This document shows positions 8,574 to 18,605 of a stretch of 64,000 nucleotides of DNA, in pieces; within the stretch, counting starts at the first letter, position 1; the number at the start of each line of letters is the position of its first letter. This DNA comes from an uncultured Burkholderiales bacterium. Its GTDB lineage: Bacteria > Pseudomonadota > Gammaproteobacteria > Burkholderiales > Burkholderiaceae_C. The stretch spans positions 244,271 to 308,270 of the forward strand of contig CAMFGY010000004.1 of the NCBI GenBank assembly GCA_945952065.1, given 5' to 3'. The notes under the pieces were generated by a model. It ran no database searches and was not told the origin of the DNA. It saw only the letters and a program-made list of their open reading frames with translations. The position numbers and the translations under genes were made by a program.

Positions 8574-10127
8574 TTACACCTGCATGCGGGCCGGGGACAG
8601 GTATTGCCTCAGGTACTCATCAAAGGGCAAGGTGTCCGCCGCTTCGATGCGGGCCTGCTCCAGCCATGAGGCCTCGGCCTGGGCCTTGAAGGCCTGGGCC
8701 TGGGCTTCGCTGTAGGGCAGGTCCATCAGCGTCTTGCGGGTCTGCTCCGATTGCTGGCGCAGGAAGTCGATATAGCTGTCATCAAAGTCCTGCGCCATGG
8801 TGCGCAGCACCCGGGCCGAGGGGGTGCTGTGTGGGTCGGCCAGGGTGGCTTGCGCCGCGGCCAAGGCCTGGGCATGAGCGCTGCCGCCTTGGGCCTCGTC
8901 CAGCATGCGGGCCATGGGCGCACATTGCGCCAGCAACTCGGCGGCCCAATCGCTCAAGAGCACCGGGCGGCCATCGGGGCGCGTCAGCTGCAGGCCGGGT
9001 TCGCGTCCGCGCGCTGCCACGCGGTGCTGGTTCTCGGCCAAAGCGGCGATTTCGGCCGGGGTGTCGGGAGGGCTGTCGGTCAACAAGCAATGCAGCAAGA
9101 AGATATCCAGGAAGCGAATCGTCTGCGCATTGATGCCCACCGGCACAAAGGGGTCCAGATCCATGCAGCGCACTTCAACGTACTCCACACCGCGCTCGCG
9201 CAGCGCGTGCAGCGGCCGCTCACCCGGCTGGATCACGCGCTTGGGGCGGATGGTGCCGTAGAACTCGTTTTCGATTTGCAGCAGACTGGTGCTGAGCTGG
9301 TTGTAGTCGCCTCCCGGGTTGCGCACACCAATCGCCTCGTAGGCGGGATAAGGCCGCGTCAGCGCTTCGTGCAAGGAGTTGGCATAACTTTCCAAACAGT
9401 TGTAGCTGACCGCCAGCGAAGACTGCGCATCGCTTTGATAGCCCAATCGGCCCATGCGCAGCGAGGTGCCATGAGGCATGTAAAGCGTATGCCCGCCCAG
9501 CGCCTGCAACTCATGGCGGCGCCCTTCGACAAAGCTGGAGCAAAGCGCGGGCGAGGCGCCAAACAAGTACAGCAGCACAAACGAGTGGCGGCGGAAATTG
9601 CGAATCAGCGAAAAATACTGCTCGCTGCTGACGCCCGGCAGCGACCAGTTGTAGTGGATGCCCGAAATCGTCTGCATGCGCCGGCCATAGCGCTGGCCCA
9701 GGCCCATGCGGTAGACGCTTTTGGAGCGCCCGACATTCGATTTGCCATAACGCCCCAGCGGAATGGTCTCATCGGTGGGCAGGCCGCAAGGCATGGAGCC
9801 CACCCACAGGCGCTCGGCCTCTTGGCCGCAGCTCTGGCGGTCCAGCACCCGGTAGACACCCTGGTGCACCTCGGTCAGTTCCTGCAAACAGGCCTCGACG
9901 CTGCTGTGCACCCCGGTGATCAGCTCAATCTGCGACTCGCTGTAGTCGGTGGTGATGTGCGGGTGCGTCAGGGCCGAGCCCAGCTCAGCGGGGTGCGGCG
10001 TCAGCGCCAACATGCCGTTGGGCCGGGCGCGCAGGCTTTCTTTTTCTATCCCACGGCGTATGCCTCGCAAATCGTCCGGGGTGACGGCGAGGGCGGCTGC
10101 TTGGGCGCGCGTGTTTTCTTCGCTCAT
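8574..10127 (-). CDS. gshA: Glutamate--cysteine ligase (type 1)
   Basis: This 517-residue enzyme joins glutamate and cysteine with ATP to give gamma-glutamylcysteine, the first step of glutathione synthesis. The N-terminal part shows RGIEKESLR, which carries the metal-binding glutamates, followed by TTDYSESQIELITG; later ISGIHYNWSLP and QIENEFYGTIRPKR match the gammaproteobacterial-type GshA fold. Length is normal for this class. It lies alone between lysE and a divergent acyl-CoA dehydrogenase gene. Confidence 0.95.
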   Translation of the reverse strand: MSEENTRAQAAALAVTPDDLRGIRRGIEKESLRARPNGMLALTPHPAELGSALTHPHITTDYSESQIELITGVHSSVEACLQELTEVHQGVYRVLDRQSCGQEAERLWVGSMPCGLPTDETIPLGRYGKSNVGRSKSVYRMGLGQRYGRRMQTISGIHYNWSLPGVSSEQYFSLIRNFRRHSFVLLYLFGASPALCSSFVEGRRHELQALGGHTLYMPHGTSLRMGRLGYQSDAQSSLAVSYNCLESYANSLHEALTRPYPAYEAIGVRNPGGDYNQLSTSLLQIENEFYGTIRPKRVIQPGERPLHALRERGVEYVEVRCMDLDPFVPVGINAQTIRFLDIFLLHCLLTDSPPDTPAEIAALAENQHRVAARGREPGLQLTRPDGRPVLLSDWAAELLAQCAPMARMLDEAQGGSAHAQALAAAQATLADPHSTPSARVLRTMAQDFDDSYIDFLRQQSEQTRKTLMDLPYSEAQAQAFKAQAEASWLEQARIEAADTLPFDEYLRQYLSPARMQV

Positions 10128-10286
10128 GCTCAGGGTTCCAATTCACCAACTATTGCTAAGGCAGCACGGTAACAGACAGAGGCTAAACCTGTCTTGGCCA
10201 AGGCTGAAACTTGCCACATCGGCGACAGCCTGGCGGCGCGCTTTCGGCCACACTGCGCCCACCGCAGCCCGAAACAGCGAATTCCT

Positions 10287-11519
10287 ATGAACTTCGACTA
10301 CAGCCCCAAGGTCCAAGACTTGCGCGCACGTTTGCTGGACTTTTTCGAGGCCCATATCTATCCGAATGAGCGACGCTTCTTCGAAGAAGTGGCGGCGAAC
10401 CGCCAAGCCGGCAATGCCTGGCAGCCCACCCGGATGGTGGAAGAGCTCAAGCCGCTGGCGCGCGCCGCGGGCTTGTGGAATCTGTTTTTGCCGCGCTCCA
10501 GCCGGGCCCCTGAGGGCTTGTCGAATCTGGAGTACGCGCCGCTGTGCGAAATCATGGGCCGGGTCAGCTGGGCGGCCGAGGTCTTCAATGCCTCGGCGCC
10601 GGACACCGGCAATATGGAAACGCTGGAGCGCTATGCCAGCGAGGCCCTGAAAGCCCAATGGCTGGAGCCGCTGCTGCGTGGCGAGATCCGCTCGGCCTTT
10701 TTGATGACCGAGCCCGAGGTGGCCTCCAGCGACGCGACCAATATCCAGTGCCGCATCGAGCGCGAGGGCGAGGACTACGTCATCAACGGCCACAAATGGT
10801 GGTCCAGCGGCGCGGGCGACCCGCGTTGTGCGGTCTACATCGTGATGGGCAAGTCCAACCCGGACGCGCCCCGCCACGCGCAGCAGTCGATGATTGTGGT
10901 GCCGGCCCACACGCCCGGGGTGAGCGTGAAGCGCCCGCTGAGCGTGTTTGGCTATGACGATGCGCCGCATGGCCATATGGAGGTGGACTTGCATCAAGTG
11001 CGTGTGCCGGCCCACAACCTCTTGCTGGGCGAAGGGCGCGGCTTTGAGATCGCCCAGGGCCGCTTAGGCCCGGGCCGCATCCATCACTGCATGCGCAGCA
11101 TCGGCGCGGCCGAGCGGGCGCTCGAGCTGATGTGTCAGCGCGCCTTGGCCCGCGTGGCTTTTGGCAAACCGATCGCCCAGCAAACCGTGACCCAAGAGCG
11201 CATTGCCGAGGCGCGCTGCAGCATCGAGCAAGCCCGGCTCTTGACCCTGAAGGCCGCCTACATGATGGACACCGTGGGCAATAAGGGGGCCAAGGCCGAG
11301 ATCGCCATGATCAAAATCGTCGCCCCCAGCATGGCGCTGAAGGTGATCGATTGGGCGATTCAGGCGCATGGCGCCCTGGGCGTCAGTGACGACACGCCCT
11401 TGGCCATGATGTGGGCCCACCAGCGCACCCTGCGCTTGGCCGATGGCCCGGACGAGGTGCACCGCAACGCCCTGGCCAAGCTGGAGCTGGCGCGGTGGAG
11501 CGCGCCAGTGTCGAGCTGA
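10287..11519 (+). CDS. Acyl-CoA dehydrogenase
   Basis: A 410-residue FAD flavoenzyme of the acyl-CoA dehydrogenase superfamily; it removes two hydrogens from the alpha and beta carbons of an acyl-CoA. The start at 10287 follows a purine-rich stretch and begins [13 protein letters not shown], as in the larger ACAD11-like branch. [17 protein letters not shown] is the FAD/substrate loop, [14 protein letters not shown] the following strands, and the C-terminal half contains the helical bundle with [15 protein letters not shown] and [16 protein letters not shown]. Substrate length is not predictable. The gene is monocistronic in view. Confidence 0.92.
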   Translation: MNFDYSPKVQDLRARLLDFFEAHIYPNERRFFEEVAANRQAGNAWQPTRMVEELKPLARAAGLWNLFLPRSSRAPEGLSNLEYAPLCEIMGRVSWAAEVFNASAPDTGNMETLERYASEALKAQWLEPLLRGEIRSAFLMTEPEVASSDATNIQCRIEREGEDYVINGHKWWSSGAGDPRCAVYIVMGKSNPDAPRHAQQSMIVVPAHTPGVSVKRPLSVFGYDDAPHGHMEVDLHQVRVPAHNLLLGEGRGFEIAQGRLGPGRIHHCMRSIGAAERALELMCQRALARVAFGKPIAQQTVTQERIAEARCSIEQARLLTLKAAYMMDTVGNKGAKAEIAMIKIVAPSMALKVIDWAIQAHGALGVSDDTPLAMMWAHQRTLRLADGPDEVHRNALAKLELARWSAPVSS

Positions 11520-11616
11520 GGGCGGGCTGAGGACGGGCGGTTTGTCGCGCCCTTGAAACAGTCCCTCCTTGGGGGGGGATGGCCGCTGCGCAGGGGCTTG
11601 CATAAGCTGCGCCGCC

Positions 11617-13146
11617 ATGACAAGTACGGCTTCCACATGGCGTCACACCGCTCTCTCCCCCTGGGCCCCGGGTTTGGCAGGGTGTGGGTGTTTGGGCGCC
11701 CTGCTGCTGCTTGTCTTGCAAAGCGCCGGCATGCCTCAGACGGCCTTGCCCCCGGGTTTTGTGGGCCTGGCGGCTGCGGCTTTGCTGTTGGCGGTTTTGA
11801 GTGGGGGCTTGGCTTGGTGGGCCTGGCGCGGTGCGCAGAACGAAGCACTCAAAATCCGCAAGACCTTGGATGAAGCCATTGCCGCCCTGCCGGCCAGTGT
11901 GGAAATTTTTGATGCCCAAGACCGCTTGGTGGCCTTCAACCCCCAGCTGCTGCAGATCTACCCGCATATGCAGGCCGAGCTCAAGATCGGGGTCTGCTTT
12001 GAAGAACTGGTGCGCAAGTCCATCAGCCAAGGCTGTGTGCCGGGTGCGGTGGGCCGCGAAGAAGCATGGCTGGCGGAGCGCATCGCCGCACGCCGCCAGC
12101 GCGCCGGCATGCTGACCGAGCCACTCTTGCAGCATCTGCAACTGCCCAGCGACCGCTGGATCCGGGTGTATGAGCGGCAGCTCTCGTCCGGCGGCACCAT
12201 CGGTGTGCGCATGGATGTCAGCGACCTGGTGCGCGAGCAACAAAGGCTGGCGGCCAGCCAAGCGCACTTGACGGCCTTTGTGCGTGCCACGCCCAACGGC
12301 GTCTTGACCCTGGACACCGCCGGCCATGTGCTGGAGCTGAACCCGGCCGCCGAGGCGCTTTTTGGCTTCAGCGCCGCCGAGCTGCAAGGCAGCCATATCG
12401 ACCTGCTCTTTGGTATTTGCATGGGGAACCGCCTGAGCCCGGCCGCCCTGCTGGGTCAGCCGCAGGAGTTGAGTGCACGCCATCGCGATGGTGGCTTGTT
12501 GACGCTGCAACTCAGCGTGGCCGAGGTCAAAACCGAAACCACCCACCGCTTTGTCTGCATCATCACCGACTTGAGCGAACGCAAGCGTCAGGAGACCGAG
12601 CTGCAAGAAGCCAATGCCTTGCTGGCGCGCCAGTCCATCACCGATGGCCTGACCGGCGTGGGCAATCGCCGCTACTTTGACCAACTCTTGCAGCAAGAGT
12701 GGCAGCGCAGTGTCCGGCATGGCCATTCCTTGGCCTGCCTGATGGTGGACATCGATCACTTCAAGCTCTACAACGACCGCTACGGCCATGTGGCGGGTGA
12801 TGAGTGCTTGCGCCGGGTGGCCGAACTCTTGCGCGCCTGTGCGGGCCGCAGCTCCGATGCGGTGTGCCGTTATGGCGGCGAGGAGTTTGTCATCCTGCTG
12901 GCGGAGTGCGATTTGGCCGAGGCGCAGGTGGTGGCGCAGCGCTGCCTGGACAGCATTCGTTTGGCCGCCATTGCCCACGAGGCTGCGCCGATGCGGCGGC
13001 GCCTGAGCCTGAGCATTGGCGTGGCCGCTTGCGTCGCCGACACGCAGACGAGCGGCATGGCGCTGCTGGAGCGTGCCGACGCCGCGCTCTACGCCGCCAA
13101 GCAGGGCGGGCGCTCCCGCATGGTCATCAGCGAGTTGGCGGCCTGA
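11617..13146 (+). CDS. PAS-GGEEF diguanylate cyclase
   Basis: The protein has 509 residues when started at ATG 11617. Two N-terminal membrane helices are followed by two PAS-like segments and a C-terminal GGDEF domain. The active site reads RYGGEEFVILLAECD, and the DIDHFKLYNDRYGHVAGDE segment supplies metal and substrate residues, so cyclase activity (two GTP to cyclic di-GMP) is expected. Five residues before the active site is RSSD, a match to the RxxD inhibitory site, so product feedback is likely. No EAL domain is present. The stop lies about 120 bp before apt. Confidence 0.93.
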   Translation: MTSTASTWRHTALSPWAPGLAGCGCLGALLLLVLQSAGMPQTALPPGFVGLAAAALLLAVLSGGLAWWAWRGAQNEALKIRKTLDEAIAALPASVEIFDAQDRLVAFNPQLLQIYPHMQAELKIGVCFEELVRKSISQGCVPGAVGREEAWLAERIAARRQRAGMLTEPLLQHLQLPSDRWIRVYERQLSSGGTIGVRMDVSDLVREQQRLAASQAHLTAFVRATPNGVLTLDTAGHVLELNPAAEALFGFSAAELQGSHIDLLFGICMGNRLSPAALLGQPQELSARHRDGGLLTLQLSVAEVKTETTHRFVCIITDLSERKRQETELQEANALLARQSITDGLTGVGNRRYFDQLLQQEWQRSVRHGHSLACLMVDIDHFKLYNDRYGHVAGDECLRRVAELLRACAGRSSDAVCRYGGEEFVILLAECDLAEAQVVAQRCLDSIRLAAIAHEAAPMRRRLSLSIGVAACVADTQTSGMALLERADAALYAAKQGGRSRMVISELAA

Positions 13147-13263
13147 ACCAGAGGTCGCCGCTTATCAGGCAGCGAGCCGCTACCATGCGGGCTGATGTGG
13201 GCCCGCTGCGCCGCCGCCAGGGCTGCGCGGCTTGGGCCCTTCAGTTGCTATGAGCCCGCCGCC

Positions 13264-13812
13264 ATGTCCATGATCAGCCCCGCCGACTACATCCGCAGCC
13301 ACATCCGCACCGTGCCCGATTGGCCCGCGCCCGGGGTGCAGTTCCGCGACATCACGCCGCTGCTTTCCAACCCGCGCGTGTTCCGGGTCTTGATCGACCA
13401 ATTTGTGCATCGCTATTTCGACGCCCGGCCCAGCGCCATTGCCGGGCTCGATGCGCGCGGCTTCATCATCGGCTCGGTGCTGGCTTATGAGCTGGGTCTG
13501 GGCTTTGTGCCGATTCGAAAAAAGGGCAAGCTGCCTTTCACCACGGTGGAAGAAAGTTATGAGCTGGAGTACGGCAGCGCCACGGTGGAGATGCACATCG
13601 ACGCAGTCAAGCCCGGCGACCGCGTGGTGCTGATCGATGATTTGATCGCCACCGGCGGCACCATGATGGCCGGGGCCAAGCTCTTGCAGCGCTTGGGCGC
13701 CGAAGTGATCGAAGGGGCTTGCATCGTCGATCTGCCCGAGCTGGGCGGCTCCGCCAAGCTGCGCGCCGCCGGCCTGTCGCTGTACACCCTGCTGGAATTC
13801 GAGGGCCATTGA
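13264..13812 (+). CDS. apt: Adenine phosphoribosyltransferase
   Basis: A 182-residue salvage enzyme that makes AMP from adenine and PRPP. The PRPP-binding signature is [14 protein letters not shown]; the family-typical FRDITPLL near the N-terminus and [10 protein letters not shown] are also present. An in-frame ATG six bases further on gives an almost identical protein. The next gene starts 27 bp after the stop, so the two may share a transcript. Confidence 0.95.
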   Translation: MSMISPADYIRSHIRTVPDWPAPGVQFRDITPLLSNPRVFRVLIDQFVHRYFDARPSAIAGLDARGFIIGSVLAYELGLGFVPIRKKGKLPFTTVEESYELEYGSATVEMHIDAVKPGDRVVLIDDLIATGGTMMAGAKLLQRLGAEVIEGACIVDLPELGGSAKLRAAGLSLYTLLEFEGH

Positions 13813-13838
13813 GTGGCGCTTTGACGGACAATCGCGCC

Positions 13839-14072
13839 ATGGCCAAAACAATCCCCCGCCTCAGCCCCGAGCAAATCCAAGCCATCATCAAAACGGCCTG
13901 GGAAGACGCGCCGCCCTACAAGAAGGTGTTTTTCCAACACGCTTTGGGCGAGGGTGAGTTGGTGCAATTGATGAAGCGTGAGCTCACGCCAGCGGCTTAC
14001 AAAATGTGGGTGGCCCAAGGCAAGGGTGCGAAAAAGCCCACCGCCAAATCGACCTTCCCGCACGGGCGCTGA
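13839..14072 (+). CDS. DUF2805/TIGR03643 family small protein
   Basis: A 77-residue protein starting at ATG 13839. It contains IIKTAWEDAPPYKKVFFQHALGEGEL and LTPAAYKMWVAQGKG, matching a short conserved family annotated as DUF2805 or TIGR03643, of unknown function. It has a basic C-terminal tail and no membrane segment. It sits directly after apt and converges with mnmE. Confidence 0.8.
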   Translation: MAKTIPRLSPEQIQAIIKTAWEDAPPYKKVFFQHALGEGELVQLMKRELTPAAYKMWVAQGKGAKKPTAKSTFPHGR

Positions 14073-14098
14073 TCGAACTGCAGCCGCGCCTGCTGGCC

Positions 14099-15475
14099 TT
14101 ATTTGCCGATACAGAACTTGCTGAAGATCTCGCCGAGCAAATCGTCCACCGAGAAGGCGCCGGTGATCTCGCCCAGCGCGTCGTGAGACAGGCGCAACTC
14201 CTCCGCCAATAGATCCAGCGCCGGTGGCTGCAGATGCGCCACGGCGAGCGCTTGCGCCAGATGCTCGCGGGTGCGTTTGAGCGCCTGCACATGGCGCTCG
14301 CGGGCGATGAACACGCCTTCCGGCGTGGCGTGCCAACCCACTTGCTGCAGCAGGCGCTGGCGCAGCTCGGCCAGGCCCGCGCCGGACTTGGCCGACATTT
14401 GCAAAGCGCCTGCGGGCAAGCGGTGGGCATGCGCCGCGTCGGCCTTGTTGAAGACCTGCAAGATGCGTTCGGGCGGCACCTGCGCCAAGCGGGCGGAGAT
14501 CAGCTGGTCTTCGGCCTCGTAGTCGGGCTGGCCCAGGCGCGTCAAGTCGTGCAGGAACAGCAGCACATCGGCGTCGGCGATCGCCTCCCAGCTGCGCGCC
14601 ACGCCGATGCGCTCCACCTCGTCCTCGGTGTCGCGCAGGCCGGCAGTGTCGCTGATGTGCAGCGGCACGCCTTCGATCTGAATCGTCTGGCTGACCTTGT
14701 CGCGGGTGGTGCCGGCAATCGGCGTGACGATGGCCAGCTCGGCCCCGGCCAAGGCATTCAAGAGCGAGCTCTTGCCCACATTGGGCTGCCCGGCCAGCAC
14801 CACCTTGATGCCCTCGCGCAGCAGCGCGCCCTGCTGGGTGCGGTCCAGCACAGCCTCGAGCCGTTCTTGCAGCCGGGCCAGGCGGCCCAGCGCATCGGCT
14901 TGCTGCAGGAAGTCGATCTCTTCTTCGGGGAAGTCCAGCGTCGCTTCCACCAGCATGCGCAGCTTGATCAAGGCGTCGCGCAGCTCGTCCACTTCATGCG
15001 AGAGCGCCCCCGCCAAGGCGCGCCCGGCGCTGCGCGCCGCCGCCTCGGTGCTGGCGTCGATCAAGTCGCTGACGGCCTCGGCCTGGGCGAGATCGAGCTT
15101 GCCGTTGAGGAAGGCGCGCTGGGTGAACTCGCCCGGCTCGGCCAAACGAATCTTCAGTGCGGCACCGGCTTCCAGGCAGCGCGCCAGCAGCAGCTGCAGC
15201 ACCACCGGCCCGCCATGCGCTTGCAGCTCCAAGACATGCTCGCCGGTGTAGGAATGTGGCGCCGGAAACAGCAGGGCCAAGCCCTGGTCGATGGCCACGC
15301 CGGCGGCATCGCGAAAGGGCAGGTAGGTGGCTTCACGGGCGCGCAGCGCACGTCCGCAAATCGCCTCCACCAAGGGGGTCAGGTCTTGCGGGGAGGACAC
15401 CCGCACGATGCCCACGGCCCCGCGTCCCGGGGCGGTGGCAATGGCGGCGATGGGGTCTTGATGACGGGCAAGCAT
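14099..15475 (-). CDS. mnmE: tRNA modification GTPase MnmE
   Basis: A 458-residue GTPase that, with MnmG, modifies uridine 34 of certain tRNAs. Domains in order: an N-terminal tetrahydrofolate-binding domain starting with [21 protein letters not shown]; helical domain; Ras-like G domain with [24 protein letters not shown] and [13 protein letters not shown]; and the C-terminal CIGK tail with the catalytic cysteine. Length is standard. In most relatives mnmE lies next to yidC; here about 12.6 kb of other genes separate them. Confidence 0.97.
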   Translation of the reverse strand: MLARHQDPIAAIATAPGRGAVGIVRVSSPQDLTPLVEAICGRALRAREATYLPFRDAAGVAIDQGLALLFPAPHSYTGEHVLELQAHGGPVVLQLLLARCLEAGAALKIRLAEPGEFTQRAFLNGKLDLAQAEAVSDLIDASTEAAARSAGRALAGALSHEVDELRDALIKLRMLVEATLDFPEEEIDFLQQADALGRLARLQERLEAVLDRTQQGALLREGIKVVLAGQPNVGKSSLLNALAGAELAIVTPIAGTTRDKVSQTIQIEGVPLHISDTAGLRDTEDEVERIGVARSWEAIADADVLLFLHDLTRLGQPDYEAEDQLISARLAQVPPERILQVFNKADAAHAHRLPAGALQMSAKSGAGLAELRQRLLQQVGWHATPEGVFIARERHVQALKRTREHLAQALAVAHLQPPALDLLAEELRLSHDALGEITGAFSVDDLLGEIFSKFCIGK

Positions 15476-15556
15476 GGGTGAGATTGTCGGTCAAGAAAGA
15501 ATTCCGGCTGCCGTGCCCGCGTGCTTCGGGCCATCGTCACACCGCGTCGCCGATCT

Positions 15557-17740
15557 TCAAACCGGCCAGTCGAGCGACACCTTCAGGACCGGCGGGCGAT
15601 CGGCCGAGAAGCGGCTGCGCCGCCGATTGCCGGCCTCGTCCGTCCAGCTCAGCTCGCTGCCTGGATTGCGGGCCCCGATATCGGTCGCGCCGATGCGCAG
15701 GCGCACCGGCTGTTGTGCCTGTGCTGCGGTGGCGTTGGAATCGTTGCGCCAAAGCGCCGGCAGCTCGGTCTGAACGCCCAAGTCCAGCCGCAATTCGGCA
15801 TCGCGCTGCAGGGTCTGCACCGCCGTCGTGCGCGCCGCATAGCCAGGCTGCCAGCGAAGCGCCGCATTCAGCTGCCAAGCGCCAAGCCGGCCTTGCAAGG
15901 ACAGCGTGGTGCGCGCCGATGGCTGGCCGACGAGGCGGTTGTCGGGCGCCGGCAGCGCCTCGACCGTGGATCGGTACAAGGCCTGGCTGAGGGAAAGCTG
16001 CCACCCCGGCAGGAGCCGCCCCTCGGCCGACAGCTCCAGCCCGGTGCTGCGCACGCGCCCGACATTGCGTGTCTGCTGCTGCCAGCGGCCGTCAGCCGTG
16101 GGTGAAAGCACCGGCTGCATCGCATCGTCGATGTGGCGTCCAAACACGCCGACACGGCCGGTCCATGCCGCCGCAAGCGAGCCAGCCAGTGCCAGCTCGG
16201 CGTTGTTCACCCGCTCGGGGCGCAGCGCCGGGTTGCCGACCAAGTCTGGATAGCTCAGCGTGCCGGCACGCTCACGCACGCCGTCATGCAGCTCACGCAA
16301 GCGCGGCAGCCGCATGCTGCCCGCCAGCGAGGCTTCCAGGCGCAGCGCATGGGCTGGGCTCAAGGTCTGCTGCCATCCCAGATTGAGCAGGGTGAACAGA
16401 TCATTGCGCGGGCTGGCAATGCCTTCGAGCTGACTTCCCTCGCGTCGGAGCCCCAGCACCAGCTGATGCAAGGCGTCTGGCTTCCATTGCAACTCGCCCC
16501 AGAGGGCCGGTTGACGCCGGCGCTGGCAGGGCTGCGGGCCTTCGTCACCTTCGCTGACCGTGCACGACTCGGAAGCGCCGAGCTGAGCGCCGGCCGCCAA
16601 CACCCATTGAGGCGTCAACTCGCGCTCCAAAGTGGCGGCGGCGCGCCACTCGCGTTCATATTGCTGGTCGGCCCAGCGATCGGCGCTGTCGATCGCGGCG
16701 CCGACGGCGAGCTGCTGCCCGGCGCTGTCATTGCGGTCGCGGCGCAGCCAAGCGTCGATGGACAGGGTCGTCGTGCCATGGCGGCGCCAGCTCGCGTTCG
16801 CCATTTCGGTGACGTGTCGCTCGGTCGACTGCATATCGTTGCCTTCGTCGTCGGGCGGGAACGGTGCCTGATGCAGCGCATGCCGGGTGGCGGTGCGCTG
16901 GGACGCATCGTCAGCGGAACGCATCAGCTTGAGGAGCCAGTGATCGTTGTCGCTGGTGGCCTGCAGCGTGGCGTCCAGCACGAGCGAACGGTCCGACGCA
17001 TGGCGCGACAGCGCATCTTCCATCCGTGCGGGCGGCGGGGCCTCGGACCCGGCGAAATCGATGTGCTGCGCGACCCGGTCGGTCCATGCCGAGGGCGCAT
17101 CCCGTCCCATGGCACCCAGCTGCGCCTGCCACCCTTGCCCCACCCAGCCTTGACGCCAGCCGACTTCGGCACCCAGGCGGCTGCCGCGCGGCAGCAGGGC
17201 GGCCGACAGCCTGGCCCCGGGTGGCGCCGATTCGCGCAGCACCACGTCAATGATGCCCGCCACGGCCTCGCCCCCATCGGCGGCACGCGGTGCTGTGCGC
17301 ACCTCCACCCGCTCGACGCGATCCAAGGAAAGCCCGTCGAGCGCGATGCCGGGGCCCAGCGTTTTCATGGGCAGGCCATTCACCCGCACCAGCGTGTAGC
17401 CGCCGGCCATGCCGCGCAAAGACAAGCGTGGCGGGTCGCCCTCACCTTCGCCGGAGCGGTCCAGCACGATGCCTGGCAATTGCGCCAATGCCGAGGCCAG
17501 ATCGCGCGCGCCGGTGCGCTCCAGCGTGTCGCGGTGGATCACGAGGGCCAGCAGTCCCGGCGCCTCGCGCTTGGAGACCAAAGACTGCGGCTCCAGCACG
17601 GTTTGAGCTTGAGCATTCAGCAAAAGGGCGCTACCGAGCATGGCGCTCAAGCGGAGCGCGCGCGCTGTGCCATGGGGCAAGGACAGAAGGCGCGATAGCG
17701 GACGGAGTTCCAAATTCATGGCAAAAGCAGATCGGGGCAT
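15557..17740 (-). CDS. TonB-dependent outer membrane receptor
   Basis: A 727-residue protein (in-frame ATG at 17719 gives 720 residues and is equally possible). An N-terminal signal peptide ends near LLNAQAQT. A plug domain follows, with GARDLASALAQLPGIVLDRS, LSLRGMAGGYTLVRVNGLPM and RVEVRTAPRAADGGEAVAGIIDVVL, then a long beta-barrel of alternating aromatic strands. It should take up a substrate driven by TonB, but no ligand can be named and no cobalamin riboswitch was seen upstream. Its 5' end faces the same way as the downstream two-component genes. Confidence 0.88.
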   Translation of the reverse strand: MPRSAFAMNLELRPLSRLLSLPHGTARALRLSAMLGSALLLNAQAQTVLEPQSLVSKREAPGLLALVIHRDTLERTGARDLASALAQLPGIVLDRSGEGEGDPPRLSLRGMAGGYTLVRVNGLPMKTLGPGIALDGLSLDRVERVEVRTAPRAADGGEAVAGIIDVVLRESAPPGARLSAALLPRGSRLGAEVGWRQGWVGQGWQAQLGAMGRDAPSAWTDRVAQHIDFAGSEAPPPARMEDALSRHASDRSLVLDATLQATSDNDHWLLKLMRSADDASQRTATRHALHQAPFPPDDEGNDMQSTERHVTEMANASWRRHGTTTLSIDAWLRRDRNDSAGQQLAVGAAIDSADRWADQQYEREWRAAATLERELTPQWVLAAGAQLGASESCTVSEGDEGPQPCQRRRQPALWGELQWKPDALHQLVLGLRREGSQLEGIASPRNDLFTLLNLGWQQTLSPAHALRLEASLAGSMRLPRLRELHDGVRERAGTLSYPDLVGNPALRPERVNNAELALAGSLAAAWTGRVGVFGRHIDDAMQPVLSPTADGRWQQQTRNVGRVRSTGLELSAEGRLLPGWQLSLSQALYRSTVEALPAPDNRLVGQPSARTTLSLQGRLGAWQLNAALRWQPGYAARTTAVQTLQRDAELRLDLGVQTELPALWRNDSNATAAQAQQPVRLRIGATDIGARNPGSELSWTDEAGNRRRSRFSADRPPVLKVSLDWPV

Positions 17741-17843
17741 GGGCTTGGGGAGTGACTGGGGCGCGGCCGGCTGCGTTCTTGAGCAGACGCAGACGTAGAA
17801 GCAGACGCGCTGGGCGGGTCCGGGCGCTGGAGCGCTGGAGCGC

Positions 17844-18512
17844 TCAGCGCGCGCCGCTGGCGATGAAGTGTTCCACCGCCGCTTTGACGAGTTGCAGATT
17901 GTCTGCCAGGCCCAGCTTGCTGCGCAGACGCTGGCGGTAGGTCTCGACGGTGCTCTCGCTCAGACCCAGCCGTGCAGCCATTTCCGGCTTGTCGCAGCCT
18001 TCCGCCAACAGCGTGAAGACCTGCCACTCGCGGGGCGCCAGCGCCGGGAGACCGCCTTGGTTCAGCTCTGCGCCAACCAGGGCGTCCAGCACCGCGCTCG
18101 ACCAGTAGCGCCCGCCTTCCAGCAAGCTGCGCACGGCCTTGGCCAGCTCATCAGCGGCCGCAAGCTTGGACACATAGCCGCGCGCGCCAGCCTTGAGCGC
18201 AGCATTGAGCAGGGCCGGGCTCTCGTGCATCGACATCACCAAGACAGGCGGTATGGCCGTCCGCTCACGCAGCGCGTTCAGCAGGTCCAGGCCTGTTTCA
18301 TGGCGCAGCTTCAGGTCCAGCACCACCAGGGCATAGGACCGTGCGTCCAGCGCTGCCAGCGCGGCAGCCACGGTGTCAGCCTCGTCGCAAGCGCGCTGCG
18401 GCCAGGCTTGACGCAGCACTTGCGCCAAGCCGGCACGCACCACCGGGTGATCGTCGACCAGCAGAAAAGGACTCGCCTCGAAGGCCTTGTCAGAGGGGCA
18501 GGGAGCGGGCAT
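17844..18512 (-). CDS. NarL/FixJ-type response regulator
   Basis: A 222-residue regulator. The receiver domain begins LLVDDHPVVRAG with the acidic pair, and VVLDLKLRHETG holds the phosphorylated aspartate; LVMSMHE and YVSKLAAADEL complete the domain. The C-terminal LuxR-type helix-turn-helix reads EWQVFTLLAEGCDKPEMAARLGLSES and VETYRQRL. The gene follows the histidine kinase gene in the same direction after 93 bp, a normal cognate pair arrangement. Confidence 0.93.
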   Translation of the reverse strand: MPAPCPSDKAFEASPFLLVDDHPVVRAGLAQVLRQAWPQRACDEADTVAAALAALDARSYALVVLDLKLRHETGLDLLNALRERTAIPPVLVMSMHESPALLNAALKAGARGYVSKLAAADELAKAVRSLLEGGRYWSSAVLDALVGAELNQGGLPALAPREWQVFTLLAEGCDKPEMAARLGLSESTVETYRQRLRSKLGLADNLQLVKAAVEHFIASGAR

Positions 18513-18521
18513 GGAGGAGGT

Positions 18522-18563
18522 TTGGAAAGAGCTTGGAAAGAGCCTGGAAAGGGCTTGGAACAG
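18522..18563. repeat. Four tandem 11-bp repeats between kinase and regulator genes
   Basis: TTGGAAAGAGC is repeated with a strict period of 11 bp: two exact units, then CTGGAAAGGGC, then TTGGAACAGGT. The array lies between the histidine kinase stop and the response regulator start, just upstream of the regulator's start codon. Spacing of one helical turn suggests a protein-binding array or an RNA element affecting regulator translation; this is inference. Confidence 0.8.
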
Positions 18564-18605
18564 GTGTTGGGCTGGGGCGGCAAGCTGCGGAGGCGGGCAC
18601 GGGGT

